Positions 31,630 to 43,451 of a DNA stretch of 64,000 nucleotides are shown piece by piece. The translations under genes were made by a program, and so were the position numbers. Every line of letters begins with the position of its first letter. Positions within the stretch are counted from its first letter, which is position 1. The notes beneath the pieces are model-generated. The model had not been told where the DNA came from. It was given only the letters and a program-made list of their open reading frames with translations, and did not search any database. The stretch spans positions 127,856 to 191,855 of the forward strand of contig NW_005434549.1 in NCBI RefSeq assembly GCF_000315625.1, given 5' to 3'. The stretch comes from Guillardia theta CCMP2712. Its lineage: Eukaryota > Cryptophyceae > Pyrenomonadales > Geminigeraceae.

Positions 31630-33969
31630 ATGATTCGTGGCGGAGAACGGAGGGCAAGATCGGCTCATGGGAGGAGGGAGGACATGAGAGATCGAGATCA
31701 AGGGATGGAGCACAGTAGGCTGCAAGGCAATGAAGATTCCATCCTGAAACGAATGACGCTCAGAGAAGAAAACTTTGCCATGAAGCAATCCCTGCTGAAC
31801 GAAGATGCGGAAAGGAACATTGGTCTTGCAATGAAGCTCAGCAGAGATCTCGGAAACCAGCTGGACCAGCACAGGAGGGAAGAGAACGAGCTCGTGTCTG
31901 ACTTGATCAGGTACCTCAAGAGAGCGATTGCGCATCAAGACCTATTCGAGACTCTCGTGTCGAAAGCTCGGAAAGATGTTCTGCATGCTGAGGTGATCGC
32001 AGACCACAAGTCCGCGGAGCTGCAGCGGGTGGAAGAGAGGATGAAGAGCCTTGAGAAGTCTTCCTCTGAAAGGATCGCGGAGCTGGAGGAGAGACTGCGG
32101 GAGGTGCAGGAGGAGCTGGACCAGGTGAAGATGGAGTCTCAGAAGCCTGCCTGGAAGGAGGAGCAGGAGGTACACGATCCCAACAGTCAGGTCACGAGCA
32201 AGGAGTGGTATGAAGCTGAGATCGCCTACCTCAACAACAGATGCTCTCAGCTCTCCGTGCAATGCGAGACACTCCTCATGCAGAGGGTTGCGAACTACAG
32301 TGAGAGCAGGTCCAACAACTCGAGCTGGAGGGAAGGCAATCGCTCGAGGAGGAACTCGTCTATCCAGCTGGCGTCCTTGTTGCCCGACGAATGCTACTCC
32401 CCTGCTCTTGCCGATGGTTGTGCTCAGACACAGGAGGAGGAGTTCACAGTAGCTGTGGCGGATTTCTCACCTCCACTCGTGCTGAGAGGGTCTCTATGTG
32501 ACCCACCTCACCAGCTGCTCTTCAAGAGTCTCAACCCGTCGTCAGCTCCTGACCAGCGTGAGTTTGCGCTGTTTCTGCCTGACAACTTCAAGATGGTGTA
32601 CGAGGTTTCCTCGTCCCCCGAGTCCAACAAGGGTCGGCAGCTGCGAAGGCGCAAGACGCTTCTCAGGAAGTCAAAGTCAATCAGACTTGACCAAGCTCGG
32701 TCGTTTGACGACATCTTGAGCATGCAGTTCGACGACAACCTTGCTCTGCTCCCTGTCCGAACTCTCTCCCGCTGGATAGGCGAGGTCTGGGTCGCTTTCA
32801 TCCGCCACATGAAGGATGCCGAGGAGGCGGCAGCACCCGAAGAGACCTTGGCTGTTGCCACGAGCGAGAAGCTGTTCGGGTCCTTCATCTGGAAGCACTT
32901 CCTGCGCAAGGTGATGTAGCGAGCTGTAAGGAGACGCTACTGACTGACTTTCTGACTGCAGTATGGCACTGATCAGATCGCCTCCCACCTACGGGACTTG
33001 GTCTGCAGCGCTCGCAAACACCGGGAGCATTATCCCAGGATCCGGATGTTCGCAGAGTTTGCAGGACTTGATGCCAAACGCCCTCTGAAAGCGCTCAAGA
33101 CGTTTGTAATGCTCCTAGAACACATGCTCCCTCCCTCGTCCTTTGACGACGACAATGCCTTGGTCTGGATCGCGGCCGAAGATATTGTGAACATCGTGAA
33201 TCGAGAATTGAAGTTGAAGGTGTTGAAAGACAAGACCGACCGGTTCCTGAACGAGCTGCTGCCGAGACTGATAACTTGCCCTGACAAGGATCGCTCAAAA
33301 AGGATTGTTGACGTGGACATCTGTGCCGAGTGCTTGACCAACCTCATGCTGGAAGGAGACTACTCCGTGCTCGATCACATCCTTGAACCGGTCGTCAAGG
33401 TGTCGGAGGAGACAGACTCGATATCTCAAGAGATCTTTGAGCAGATCGTCTTCCGCCTGGACCCGACTGCTGACGAGGATGTGTGGGTGAAAAGATTTCA
33501 CTCTCTGACCAAACAAGAGGCCGGGGAGGACGCAATATCGTGCGAAGATATGATCACGATCTTCAAGCAGATTCCGCTCAAAGACTACGAGCGAACCGTG
33601 TTGGGTGATGAAGGAAAACAGCTCCACGTCTCCAATCACGTCCTTGTACGAGCATCGTTGGAGCACTTTTGGTACAAGAACAACGTGAGGATCAGACAGA
33701 CGATCCAAGACCTCGAAGACAAGCAAGCTCGTCTCACCGCCCTCCTCCGCAGGTTCAACTCAGTTTACTCTCGTTCCTCACCGTCAGTGGAGACAACCTT
33801 GGAGCTACTCATGTATTCGAGGATGATCACAGCAGAGCTGCTGCTGGAGAAGACAGAGACCATCTCCAAGAAGCACAAGGCTGCTCGCCCCTCCTACTTC
33901 CACAGCTCCTCCTCGAGGAATGCCAGCATCATCCGTGCGCTGCTTCCCCGAGGACACAGTTGCTTCTGA
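31630..33969 (+). CDS. Coiled-coil protein of 762 residues, two exons
   Basis: Exons 31630-32910 and 32962-33969 join in phase across a 51-base intron (FIWKHFLRK, then YGTDQIASHLRDL). The first 220 residues are strongly charged with long coiled-coil heptads (VEERMKSLEKSSSERIAELE and neighbours). The middle (about 220-330) is Ser/Asn-rich. The C-terminal 350 residues are a compact, mostly helical region (HYPRIRMFAEFAGLDAKRPL). The YG...A..L.DL...s....P.R.rMF..F.G pattern recalls the conserved part of TSNAXIP1-like ciliary coiled-coil proteins, but this is from memory and weak. The ATG at 31630 sits in a good CCACC context. No membrane segment or catalytic motif is visible. Confidence 0.75.
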
Positions 33970-35531
33970 CTTGGGACTTCAACTTCAAGCTCAAACTTCG
34001 GCGGCAACTGACTCAGTGAGTGCCAGGCTCGGACGGTCTCACCGCTGTCACCAGGATTCCGAACGGTTCATCGGATTCAACGTGATCGGACTTGAAGGGC
34101 CTCGGCACTGCATGGTGTGGCGCGCCGGCGGCGGCCGGGCCGTCACCGTACTGCCCTGGCCGGCCAGAGCAGCTGCCGCTGCCAGCCTGAGGGCACTGCG
34201 GCAGGGCCCGGGCAGTCACTGAGTGCCGCTCAGCAGTGGCATGGTCATCGGATAGAGTGATACTAACACTGACAGCAAGCTAGCGGCAACTCCGACGCAA
34301 ACTTGAAGTTTACACTCGGATCCGATCAGTTACTACCACACTGACACGGACGTGGCGCCGAGTAGTGACTCAGTGACCGTACCGTACGGGCCGCCAGGGA
34401 GCCTATTAAACTTACTAGTTAGGCCCGAAACTCGGAACTTGGCTTCGGAACGAGCCCGGGCTCCGGGAGCCTGCCCGCCGGGCACTGCAGTCGACCGGCC
34501 GGCCGCGCCTGCCGTAGGCTAGCCTAGTCGAAACTTAGCGGCAGAGCCTCTGCCAGGACGTTCGTCGGAGCCCGCTTGCCCGCTGCCCGGCCCGGGCCGG
34601 CGGTGGCACCCGGCGACTCAGGCGACTCCGGCGGGCTCGGCAGGCCGCCCGGCCGCTCGCCGGGCCGCGGCTGTCGGCCGACTGATCCAACTTTCAGGTT
34701 TCAACTTGCGTAACGCGGCTGCCGGGTTGTCACCGGACGGTTCAAACACTGACTGTACTCCCGGAGTTCGTGCTGTGCCACGACGGTGATGACTCACCTG
34801 ACTCACCGATGCACGGTGTTTAATGAAAAGACATATGTTCAAGAAAGTTGCTTTCGAACATAATATTGTTCGAATACTATGATACGGCACTATAAGTGGG
34901 TCCGTGACGGCAATGCAATCATGCCGGCGGTCACGAGTCCAACCCGGTGTGACCAGCGGCTGCGGCCCGGGGACGCCGGCCCGGCGCCGCACTGCGGACT
35001 CCGCCATCAGCCCGCGGTCCGTGCCACGGTATCGGCAATTATCAGCGTCACGGTATTTGTTTTTTAGGCACTGGAATTTTAGCTGGTCATCAGCGCGTTA
35101 CCAGTAACGTGGCATTTTGCACAACACAATAAAGTCACGTTACTGGTAACGTGATATTCTTGGGGAAGCTTCGAAACAGCATCGTTTGGTGATCAACACA
35201 TCGATGGAACAATGACCCCCTACCTCCTCCCCGAAGTACCTACCCTCACATCGGACTGCCTTCTTCCATCGTCCGCGATGTGCTAACGCTCTGTCTGTTG
35301 CTGTAACTTCCCAGCCATATCCTCCTTCCTCCCATCCATTCGCCCCTCCTGTCCCACCCCACCCCACCCCACCCCATCCCTCCTCCCTGCTTCTCTCTCT
35401 GTCCACCCATCCTCCCTGTCATTGCTTTCAGCATTGATATCTGTTGTCGCTGACCACATCGCAACCGGCAACACAAGAAGACCGTCCTGGGTGTTCAAGA
35501 GGCTCGACCACGCACGTTCGTCGTGCTCCCC
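33970..35531. repeat. GC-rich self-complementary island and spacer
   Basis: It starts within 20 bases of the preceding stop. At 33990-35060 it consists of GTGACTCAC, GTACCGTAC, CGGCCGGCC and AACTTCGG words, with an AT-rich break at 34810-34880. The sequence around 35095-35155 has two copies of GTTACCAGTAACGTG/GTTACTGGTAACGTG, each near-palindromic. From 35340 to 35380 there is a CCCCA array. ORFs on both strands are compositional. Confidence 0.55.
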
Positions 35532-36380
35532 ATGGCTGCGCATCCTGATCAAGATAAAGTAGTACATCGCTCATCAGAGTCCTCAGTATCTTCGTGGGAT
35601 CAAGCGAGTCTCCGGGAGGAGGAGAGGGCTGTGAGAGATTTGCTATTTGTGCAGTCTGGTTTCACTAGATGTCCGGAGGGAAAGTTTCGCTTCAGGAGAG
35701 AATTCCTAGCTCTCTCATCCATGAAACAGTTTCCATGTCCTGAAGCTGAGCAGGCGTATCAAAACTTCTTCAGGGAATGTCTTGCGGATACCCTGTGGCC
35801 CTACAACTACATGCTCATGATTGTTGCCTCGACGTTCCATGGAGGGGTGTTTCTTTTCCGGCTGTTTCGCAACAAACTCGGAGAGGATCCATCAGAAGAC
35901 ACGCTTCTGATCGTGAGGATTGTTATGGTGTCATGTACCTGGGTGGTGAATTTGAGATGGAGGACATTCTCCATGGCGACGAGGAGGAGATCGTCGACCT
36001 TCTTGAGTGTCGTGCTGAAACTGAGGTGTTTTATGCTATTTCTGGAAAACTGCAAGAAGGACATAGACGTCAAGAGCGTCTTCCTGTCAGTGATTATCAT
36101 ATCGTTTGGCTCGATTTTCCTCACTGCTACTTGGATTGGTCACGTGGGCTTGACGGGGTTTGCTTGCTGTGCCAGGCATTTGTCGACACTGGTGACTCAC
36201 GGAAGGTTCAGACATCGAGGATGGGAACTTGAGCACCTTCTTGCCTTTCTGATTGTCTTCGTCTCCACTTCTTTGGGGTCTCTCGTCCTTCATGAGCATC
36301 GGCGCAGGAGTTTCGCTCGGATATGGGAGGTAAGCAGTGACAACCCTGGAGCAGCCGCGAAACAGACGAAGAGGGAATGA
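35532..36380 (+). CDS. Multi-pass membrane domain of an apparently truncated protein
   Basis: The ORF has a 90-residue charged N-terminus and then five or six hydrophobic segments (YMLMIVASTFHGGVFLFRLF, LLIVRIVMVSCTWVVNL, VFLSVIIISFGSIFLTATWI, LLAFLIVFVSTSLGSLVL). It ends HEHRRRSFARIWE followed by GTAAGC, a strong donor. This layout resembles the N-terminal membrane domain of protist receptor cyclases or sensor kinases, where a cytoplasmic catalytic region follows a Lys/Arg-rich stretch. No such downstream exon is visible before the GC-rich island that begins near 36430. Either the gene was cut by that insertion, or the rest is beyond a long intron. Using the ORF as a whole, translation would end at 36378-36380. 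Confidence 0.55.
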   Translation: MAAHPDQDKVVHRSSESSVSSWDQASLREEERAVRDLLFVQSGFTRCPEGKFRFRREFLALSSMKQFPCPEAEQAYQNFFRECLADTLWPYNYMLMIVASTFHGGVFLFRLFRNKLGEDPSEDTLLIVRIVMVSCTWVVNLRWRTFSMATRRRSSTFLSVVLKLRCFMLFLENCKKDIDVKSVFLSVIIISFGSIFLTATWIGHVGLTGFACCARHLSTLVTHGRFRHRGWELEHLLAFLIVFVSTSLGSLVLHEHRRRSFARIWEVSSDNPGAAAKQTKRE

Positions 36381-37868
36381 GATGGGCAGGGAGGGATGTC
36401 TTTGGTATTCATAGGCCTCTGCGATTAAACCAGACGAGCACGGTTTTGCCAATGATTGACTCAGTGAGGTCACGGTGAGAGGCTCCATTCCGTCACAGTG
36501 AATGCCCAAGTTGGTTGACGCCGACCGGGTCCGACTCGCCGCTGAGCTTCCGATCCTCAACCGTTCGGAAGTTCAGTACTGCCAGTATACTGGCGGCCGG
36601 AGCCTCGGAGGCTGGGCCGCGCAGCGGCGGGCGGCCGTGACGGTGACCGTACTGTGACTCTCACGGTACTGAGCACTGATCGTCCGGGACCGTGCCCGGC
36701 TCAGCCGCCGGGCGGTGCCCGGCCGGGCCACGGACCCGGCCGGGCCGCCCCGGCCGGGCGCTGGACTCAAGTGCGCCGGGCTCCGACCGGCGGTGAAGTT
36801 ACTATGTTGGCCGGGGCGTGGGCGAGTCCGCCGGCCGCCGCGGGCCCGGGGGGCCGGGCCCGGCCCCCGGGCGGCGTCACTGGCCCTGCCACGCGGCCCG
36901 CGGGCCGGGCCCCCGGGCGTACGCCGTAGTACGGTACGGTCACGGCGTCCGACCGGCGGCGTCTCACCGTCCGAGTCACGGCGTCCGATCACGGCGTCAC
37001 CCGTGACCCGGGGTCACGGTGACCCGGCGCCGTGACTCGTGATCGGACCGGGCCGCCGGGCCGTCGGGCGGCGGCGTACGGTACCGTACCGTAGCCTACC
37101 GTTCGGTAGTACCGTCACGGCCCCACGGTACGCTGCCGCGCCCGGGCTGGGCCGGGCCCCGGCGCCGCCAACGGATGATAGTTTTGAACTGACTCATCCG
37201 AGTCATTGTATGAGGTCCGATGCCACAGGCTGATGACTTTTACTCAAAGCCTGACGGTTAAAGTCAAAAAGGCTCATGACACGAGAGGCTCGCGAGCGGC
37301 GGCTGCCTGAGCGCGAGTCGCAAGGAGGGACTGGGCCCGGGGGGGGGGGTAGGGTAGTCAGAAGGCATTTTCTGGTACTGTAGAAGCAGTTTGTCAACTT
37401 CTTTTCAGTCAGGGGGTGGGTGGATGCGAGTCGGTTGCTGAGAGGCTCGGCGATCATCTGTAAAGTGGAGAAGGGGGGTGGTTTGAAGGGTGATTGGAGG
37501 GGTGGTGAGGGTTGTTAATTCTGACAGCAGGTCAGTAGCGCGATCAACTTTACAATGTTCAATGCGGAGCATGGTTGACTGAGGACTCGAGGGCTGTAGA
37601 GTAGAAGGCGATGGCTGGGAGAAGAGGAGGAGGAAAGGTAGAGAGCTGTCAAGTTCAAGATGTTACACTTCGAGGCTCAGGCTGGTAGTTTCCGCCGCAA
37701 AACGTACTCGAGGCGCACATAGCAAGAGTGTCGAACGGTCATTGCATATGTTAGCGGGTATGGCTTCAAAACAAGGAACGAGAGATGAGTGAGTGAGAGT
37801 AGATGTAACTTGATGCTCATCAACACTGCTCAGTGTGTTTGTCTCAATGATGTGCTGCAGGACTTGCG
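36381..37868. repeat. GC-rich self-complementary island, then spacer
   Basis: At 36430-37260 it is the most extreme island in the window: nearly all CCGGGC, GGCCGG, GTCACGG and GTACGGTAC words. CTACCGTTCGGTAG at about 37096-37109 is a small hairpin. After 37330 it turns into G-run spacer (GGGGGGGGGTAGGG). No gene is supported, and the Arg/Pro/Gly ORFs are compositional. Confidence 0.6.
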
Positions 37869-40821
37869 ATGGCTTCCGCTTTCATCGTTCACAACCTTCA
37901 GAAGAAGATCCAGGCGGACAAGAGCAAGAAGACAGATCTCTCTTCTCCATTGCAAGAGTCCAGCCGTCTTGAGCTCCCTGTGGATGGTTTTTTACGATCC
38001 GGGTTTCTCGAGAGGAAGCGTGTCACGGCGACCATAACGTGGCACAAGGTGAAGGCCGTGCTGACAGCAGAGGCGCTCCTGTTTGCAAGGCCGGACTCAA
38101 AGCTCGTCTCCGATGAGATTCCTCTGCATGAGATTACAGACATTCTCACTGAAGCCTCGCTCGACAAGGGCCAAGACACCGCAAGCAAAGCCATCATCAT
38201 CCAAACCACCAAGGATGGTCACAACAGCGGGAGAACCTACGTGTGCCGTCCGGACCCTGCGGAGTTTGACATGTGGTTCAACGATCTTCAACAGCAGTGT
38301 CAAGCTGCGAAGATTGCAAAAGAGCAAGCGAGAAGAGACGCTGAGAATGCTGGTAGCCAACTTTCTCGGCTGAGAGCTAAGGTCTTGCGCGTGTATGAGT
38401 CGATATACAGCGAAGGCTTCTTCGCAACCATCCTCATGCTCTGCTTTTCTGTGGACGTGTGGGAAGCACAAGTTCTACCTGCTGATGGCTCAAGTGCGGC
38501 TGCGATGTTTGACACGTTCGATGTTGTCTTCACCAGCATCTTCACAGTTGAGCTGGCAGTGAACTTGTTTTCGCGCTCATCCCACTATTTCAAGCCCTTC
38601 TACTCCAACGGATGGAACATTCTGGACCTTGTGATAGTGATGATCTCTCTGATTGTCTTGTTCGCTCCCGGACTTCCTTCTCTTCAACCCCTCAGGCTTG
38701 TTCGCGTCTTCCGTGTCGCTCGCTTGTTTCGCAAGTTTCGCTCCTTGAACCGCATCATCACGGCCCTGATCTCCGCTCTTGTCCCTGTGGCGAACAGCAT
38801 GATCATCCTGCTTCTTGTCACTGCAATCTGGTCTGCCCTTGGCACTCATCTCTTTCACGAGCAGAGCCCTGAGTTCTTCGGCAACTTTGCGTCCTCCCTT
38901 TTCACGGTAAAGCTCTCCCCAAGTACTAAGGGTCAAAGTGTTTGACTCGTTTGCTCATGCCTAGATGATTCAAGTCATGACAGGAGACGGGTAGTATTCT
39001 GCTTTCCTTGTCTTCTTCCCTTCTGTCCCCTCTTTTCTATATTCTCTCTGCCTCTGCCTCTGCCTCTGCCTCTGCCTCTTTCGTCTTGCTCTGACTAGTG
39101 TTGCAGCTGGGCTTCAGACGTTTCTCGTTCATTGTTCGACGATGGTACAGTGAAGACAAGTCGAGACGTGTGGGTGGCGATGTTCTTTGTCTCCTACGCT
39201 CTGGTGGCCGGTGTCTTCCTGATCAACGTGGTGGTGGCGGTTCTCTTGGACGAGTTCATCTCTTCCATTCAGGCAGGAAAAGAAGCTCTCGAAGTGGCTA
39301 AGGCGGAGGAGGAGGACAGGAGGAAGAAGGCGAGGAGGTCCAACGGGGTGCTGGACCCGCTCACAGCTCACTTGTCACACTTCGTCTCGGAGAAGGACCT
39401 CAGGTCGAGGATCCACGAGACGTACGAGCGACTTGACTCGGACGGTTCGGGAGGTCTCAACTTCGAGGAGTTTCAGAAGGGTCTCAAGAAACTGCCGACG
39501 TCCTCGCCGATTCACATCCTCGAGGACGACTTCGAGGTGCTGACAGAGAACGGCAGGTTCTGCAACATCAGGAGAGAGTTCGGTAGCGATCAGTTCCAAG
39601 AGATTATGCGAGAGGAGCTGAAGCGATACTCCCAGCGAGTGCTGGCAAACGCGATGCAAGAGACCCAGAGCTACGAGACGCTGGCGATGATGCTGACGCT
39701 GAAGCGGCTGGAGCTCATTGCTGAGAGCAATTCAAGGATCATCAAGTCCTGGGGCTTCTCCTCCAAGGGGGCCGGCATGCTGTCCGAGGTGTTTGCAACT
39801 CACGACCTCAACCAGGATGGTGTGCTGGACCTCAACGAGGCGAGAGAGGCGCTTCTGACCCTGGGAGTCCCCGACTTTAAGATAGATCACGTCCTAAGGG
39901 CCATGGACCTCGACGGAGACGAGAAGATCTCCAGAGAAGAGTTCCTCAGAGTCGGAGAGCACATGGAGAACACTGACGCTCGACTGGACCGTCTTGAGCA
40001 CTCGGTCAATGACATCAAGACCATGATTCGTCTCCTCCTCTCCGCACCTGGCAAACCCGCTGAAGCTTCAGGTGACGCAAGGGTGTTAGCAGGTGGGAAC
40101 GAGCATGTTGGAACGAGCATGAACTTCACTCTGCAGGCGATGGTGCAGGTGAAGGGAAGAAGCAGGAGAGCAACGGCAAGGACCAACGATTGCGACGAGC
40201 CTCATCGATGAAGTTGCTCAAAGTGAGCTGTGTCCTGCGCTCCTCTTCTTCTTTCCTCATCGTCTTCACCCCTCCTTCGCTCCTCTCCTTCTCCTCACCC
40301 CTCGGCTGCTTCGACCTTGTCATTATCCTGCAGGGTGCGTCCCCATCCCAGGTGCTGGACGAGCTGCTCGATGGCAGGAACACCCCTAAGTCGGACAAGA
40401 AACCCACCCGTTCTCAAGACAAGAAGCGACAACCAGCTGGCCATGGGGGGGAAGCAAAAGATCGAGCGCTCGTGCGAGATTGGTGGAGCAGGTATCAGGA
40501 AGATGACGACAAGTACGGCTCTGCTGCTCGACAGACCCGAGCTGCCATGCCAGGTGACATGAAAAGATTGCTGATTGCGTGAGTGAAACATGCTGAGCAG
40601 AGTTGGTGCTTGTTGATGCTTTGAAGCAAGGGAACGGCTTCGACGAGCAGAACAGCCGGGAAAGGTCGATCAAGGGAAAGGAGAACAGCAGGAGAGAGGC
40701 AGTCAAGGCTCTGAGCAACAGAATTCTGTCGCAATCAAGACGGCACTCGGCCTCTGCGGTAGACCTTCGACAGCAAGAGAGCGAGGGCTTGGATAGATCT
40801 TTCCACGGAGCTCATGTATAA
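37869..40821 (+). CDS. Single-domain voltage-gated cation channel with N-terminal PH domain and C-terminal EF-hands
   Basis: Exons 37869-38906, 38965-38990, 39107-40148, 40334-40553 and 40601-40821 all join in phase. Residues about 40-155 form a PH domain (GFLERKRVTATITWHKVKAV, IPLHEITDI, NSGRTYVCRP, W at its end helix). One six-helix channel domain follows, with an S4 rich in Arg (RLVRVFRVARLFRKF). The pore is FTMIQVMTGDGWASDVSRSL, where the second exon, only 26 bases, supplies MIQVMTGDG. TGDGW suggests calcium or sodium permeability, as in one-domain eukaryotic channels. Three EF-hands follow: DSDGSGGLNFEE, DLNQDGVLDLNE and DLDGDEKISREE. Then comes a short coiled coil (RLDRLEHSVNDIKTMIRLLL) and a basic Ser-rich tail. 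It should be a plasma or ciliary membrane channel regulated by voltage, calcium and possibly phosphoinositides. Confidence 0.88.
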
Positions 40822-41187
40822 TTTATTTCTCAGCATCCAAACAATCTTGGCTCTGGTCAAGTGTTTTGCCTCAAAGATGGTTCGTTCTGATGTGATATTG
40901 CAAATAGAGAGTGCTTACAAGTCTAGTCATCCCCAGAAACAGTTGCTTGAATGTTTATCATACTAACTATGACGAACTTGATTTCATTATCCCACTAGCG
41001 GCCTTACCATTGTCTGGCCACATCTCAGGCTGCTCAACAGTGGCTGCACAAGGCTAACTATTACGAATTAGGGGGAAGAGAGATGGCGCACACAACCATT
41101 GACAAGGTACAAGGAGAGAGTTTTATTCGTTTTCTCTAGAACGAAGAATTCTTCAAAAATCGCGAGCATCCGTTGGATAAAATTCGC
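40822..41187. other. 3' flank of the channel gene
   Basis: AT-rich non-coding sequence between convergent genes. No gene is seen. Confidence 0.5.
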
Positions 41188-41415
41188 AGCTGACATTACA
41201 ACCAGATGAATATCAGGAAGTATTCAGCTGACATCACAACCAGATGAATATCAGGAAGTATTCAGCTGACATCACAACGAGATGAATATCAGGAAGTATT
41301 CAGCTGACATCACAACGAGATGAATATCAGGAAGTATTCAGCTGACATCACAACGAGATGAATATCAGGAAGTATTCAGCTGACATCACAACGAGATGAA
41401 TATCAGGAAGTATTC
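41188..41415. repeat. Minisatellite, six copies of a 38-base unit
   Basis: The unit begins AGCTGACATCACAAC and ends TCAGGAAGTATTC. Six head-to-tail copies differ only at one or two positions (ATTACAACC in the first, CAACC in the second, CAACG later). It lies 40 bases 3' of the small acidic protein gene on the minus strand. Confidence 0.95.
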
Positions 41416-41455
41416 AGCCTTGAAATGAAAAACAAGGTCACAAGGAAGGCGCCAG

Positions 41456-41854
41456 TCACAAGGAACTTTCAACTTGATTTCCAGAATGATTTCCAGCCTT
41501 CTCTATTCCTGGCGACGATATTCCATCTTTGCTAACGAATGCATGCAAGCTATCATCAGATTCCATGGCCTGTTCCGTGTTCGAGCATTCGTTCTCCTCT
41601 ATTTCAGTCTCTGCTGGGCCATTCTGCATCGGCTCGCTGTCGTGTGATGGAGTTCTCATGAACGCAAGTATGCTCTCGTAATCGTCCAACCACTGAAAGC
41701 TCTCGTCAGCCTCATAGCCGATGTTGAAGTCTACGATGAGGTTGTGTCTTGTTGTGACAGGTGCTGTGATGAAGCTGCATCCGAAGAACTGGTCAAAAGT
41801 CTCCTTGCTCAGAGGCTCGCTCGCCATGTCCATCCCTGCAGGCGCCCGCATCAC
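41456..41854 (-). CDS. Small acidic protein, paralogue of the gene at 1942-2451
   Basis: A 132-residue single-exon ORF. The conserved core is FDQFFG, FITAPV, LIVDFNIGYEA and WLDDYESILAFMR, aligned in order with the 1942-2451 protein. The C-terminal half is Glu/Ser/Asn-rich and probably disordered. There is no signal peptide, membrane segment or known catalytic motif. The start could be the first Met or the second, adjacent one. The 38-base minisatellite lies immediately 3'. Function unknown. Confidence 0.65.
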   Translation of the reverse strand: MMRAPAGMDMASEPLSKETFDQFFGCSFITAPVTTRHNLIVDFNIGYEADESFQWLDDYESILAFMRTPSHDSEPMQNGPAETEIEENECSNTEQAMESDDSLHAFVSKDGISSPGIEKAGNHSGNQVESSL

Positions 41855-43451
41855 GAGGTACTTTCGTTTACTGGCCGCTTGCTTTTGGTTCTGAAAAAGG
41901 GTCCGACTACCTCGTGACCCACCTCGTGACAGTCGTGCAAGGAAGTCCGTTCAGATGGACAGGTAGGGGGGTCTTGAATATTTGCTAGTACCGCACTAGA
42001 ATAATCGACTGGATATGCTGCCCTTCTCACACTATCAAATGTGCGTTGCGGCACCTTTTGAGCCTGAATGCTACCCCAACCATTTACTGTCAATGGACCC
42101 GTGGTTTAAGTTTAACTCAGCTAGGAGTCACGATACCCCCCTCTTTATTCCTGTCAGCTGAAGCGTGACTTATTTAACAGTCGGCCCGGCCCGGCCCGGC
42201 CCAGTCACCGTGGACACTAGAAAGTTTAGCTGGATTAGAAAGCTTTTGACCAGAGGGCTCCCTAAAAGAATATATTTGACCGCAGGATTTTAAGTTGTTC
42301 AAATATTTGGATTTATACATAAATCACCGTCTAAACTTTCAAATAAAACCACGATTTTCATTTCGAACTGACCTCAAATCGAGCTGCTTCCCCGCCTCGC
42401 TGTCTCTGGTCAAAATGATGTGTACCATGTTCTCCTGGTCAAAGAAATAAGAATAAAAATAATGTTAAAACACATTGATTGACAAAGGATAGGGACGTGC
42501 CTTTGAGGTCGTTGTCAGATTCCATCCAAACGCTGTGTTTTTGCATCGATTGCAACTGACGACCCTCAAAGACTTGGGTTTTTTTATCGTTCTGACTTAG
42601 TCACAGTGAATCACAGAGAGTACCCCCTGGCCAAACTTTTCTTCTCTGTGGTACATGCTTTGAACCCCATATCATAGCTGATACATTCTATAATTGAAAG
42701 TCTAATATCAGAAGGCTTATATGGGGAGTAGACCTTCTCCAATCCGAATAGCTCTTGTCCCATGACCCCGACAGATCGCACCCTTACGTAGCTCCTCAAC
42801 CGCCTACAGCACAGGCAAGACAACGTGTATGTAGCCCGTGTGATTGAAAGTTAGAGGAGAGTGTTCTTGTTCATGTGAAGTCATTCCATGACAGTCATCG
42901 ATGATCACTTGCACCAATTGTTGCATTGCGCTGTTGTTTCCTGAACTACCACATGCAAATGCAAACTTGGAACAGGTCACAGTGCGTTGATAAGCAACGT
43001 GTCAGCGTTGGGGAAAGTGGCAACCATGGGAAGCTTAGTAAACTCCGCTAGTCTTAGAATATTAGGCGAAAGCAATGGCCTGCTTGGCCTGCTTAGAATT
43101 GTAGTGGGAACTGGCCGTTACTGATTTGTCTTTTCACGCGCCTCTTCCCATTGCGCACTTTTCCTTCGGGAGTGGTTGTATTATCTTGAATTTCATCCCG
43201 TGGTTTCTATCACTTTTGATAATATTCATATTGGTTCATTCTTACACGTGCTTTCTCTTGATGTGTTTGATTCCACCCTCCCCCACAGCGACGGATATGT
43301 AAATAGATGTCTTCTACTCCCGGTATACCAGCCGATATTGTGGACGCTGACTGTCGGCTCCGCAGGGTGAAGAAAGTGTGATGCAATTCATCTAGAAATT
43401 GATCGAAGGAAGAAGATACAAACTCGGAAACATCAAACCAGATACCACAAG
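41855..43451. other. Intergenic region
   Basis: AT-rich sequence without a convincing gene. It holds a CCTCGTGAC direct repeat (about 41910 and 41923), a CGGCC pentamer run at about 42183-42203, and the promoter region of the MADS-box gene at the right end. Confidence 0.5.

Noticed and set aside
36573-37233. Arg/Pro/Gly-rich ORFs in the GC-rich island
   Set aside because: Several frames on both strands are open at once, as expected from composition. No conserved motif or splice structure is present.
41188-41415. Regular repeats as a CRISPR array
   Set aside because: The 38-base units are directly adjacent, without unique spacers, in a eukaryotic genome. It is a minisatellite.
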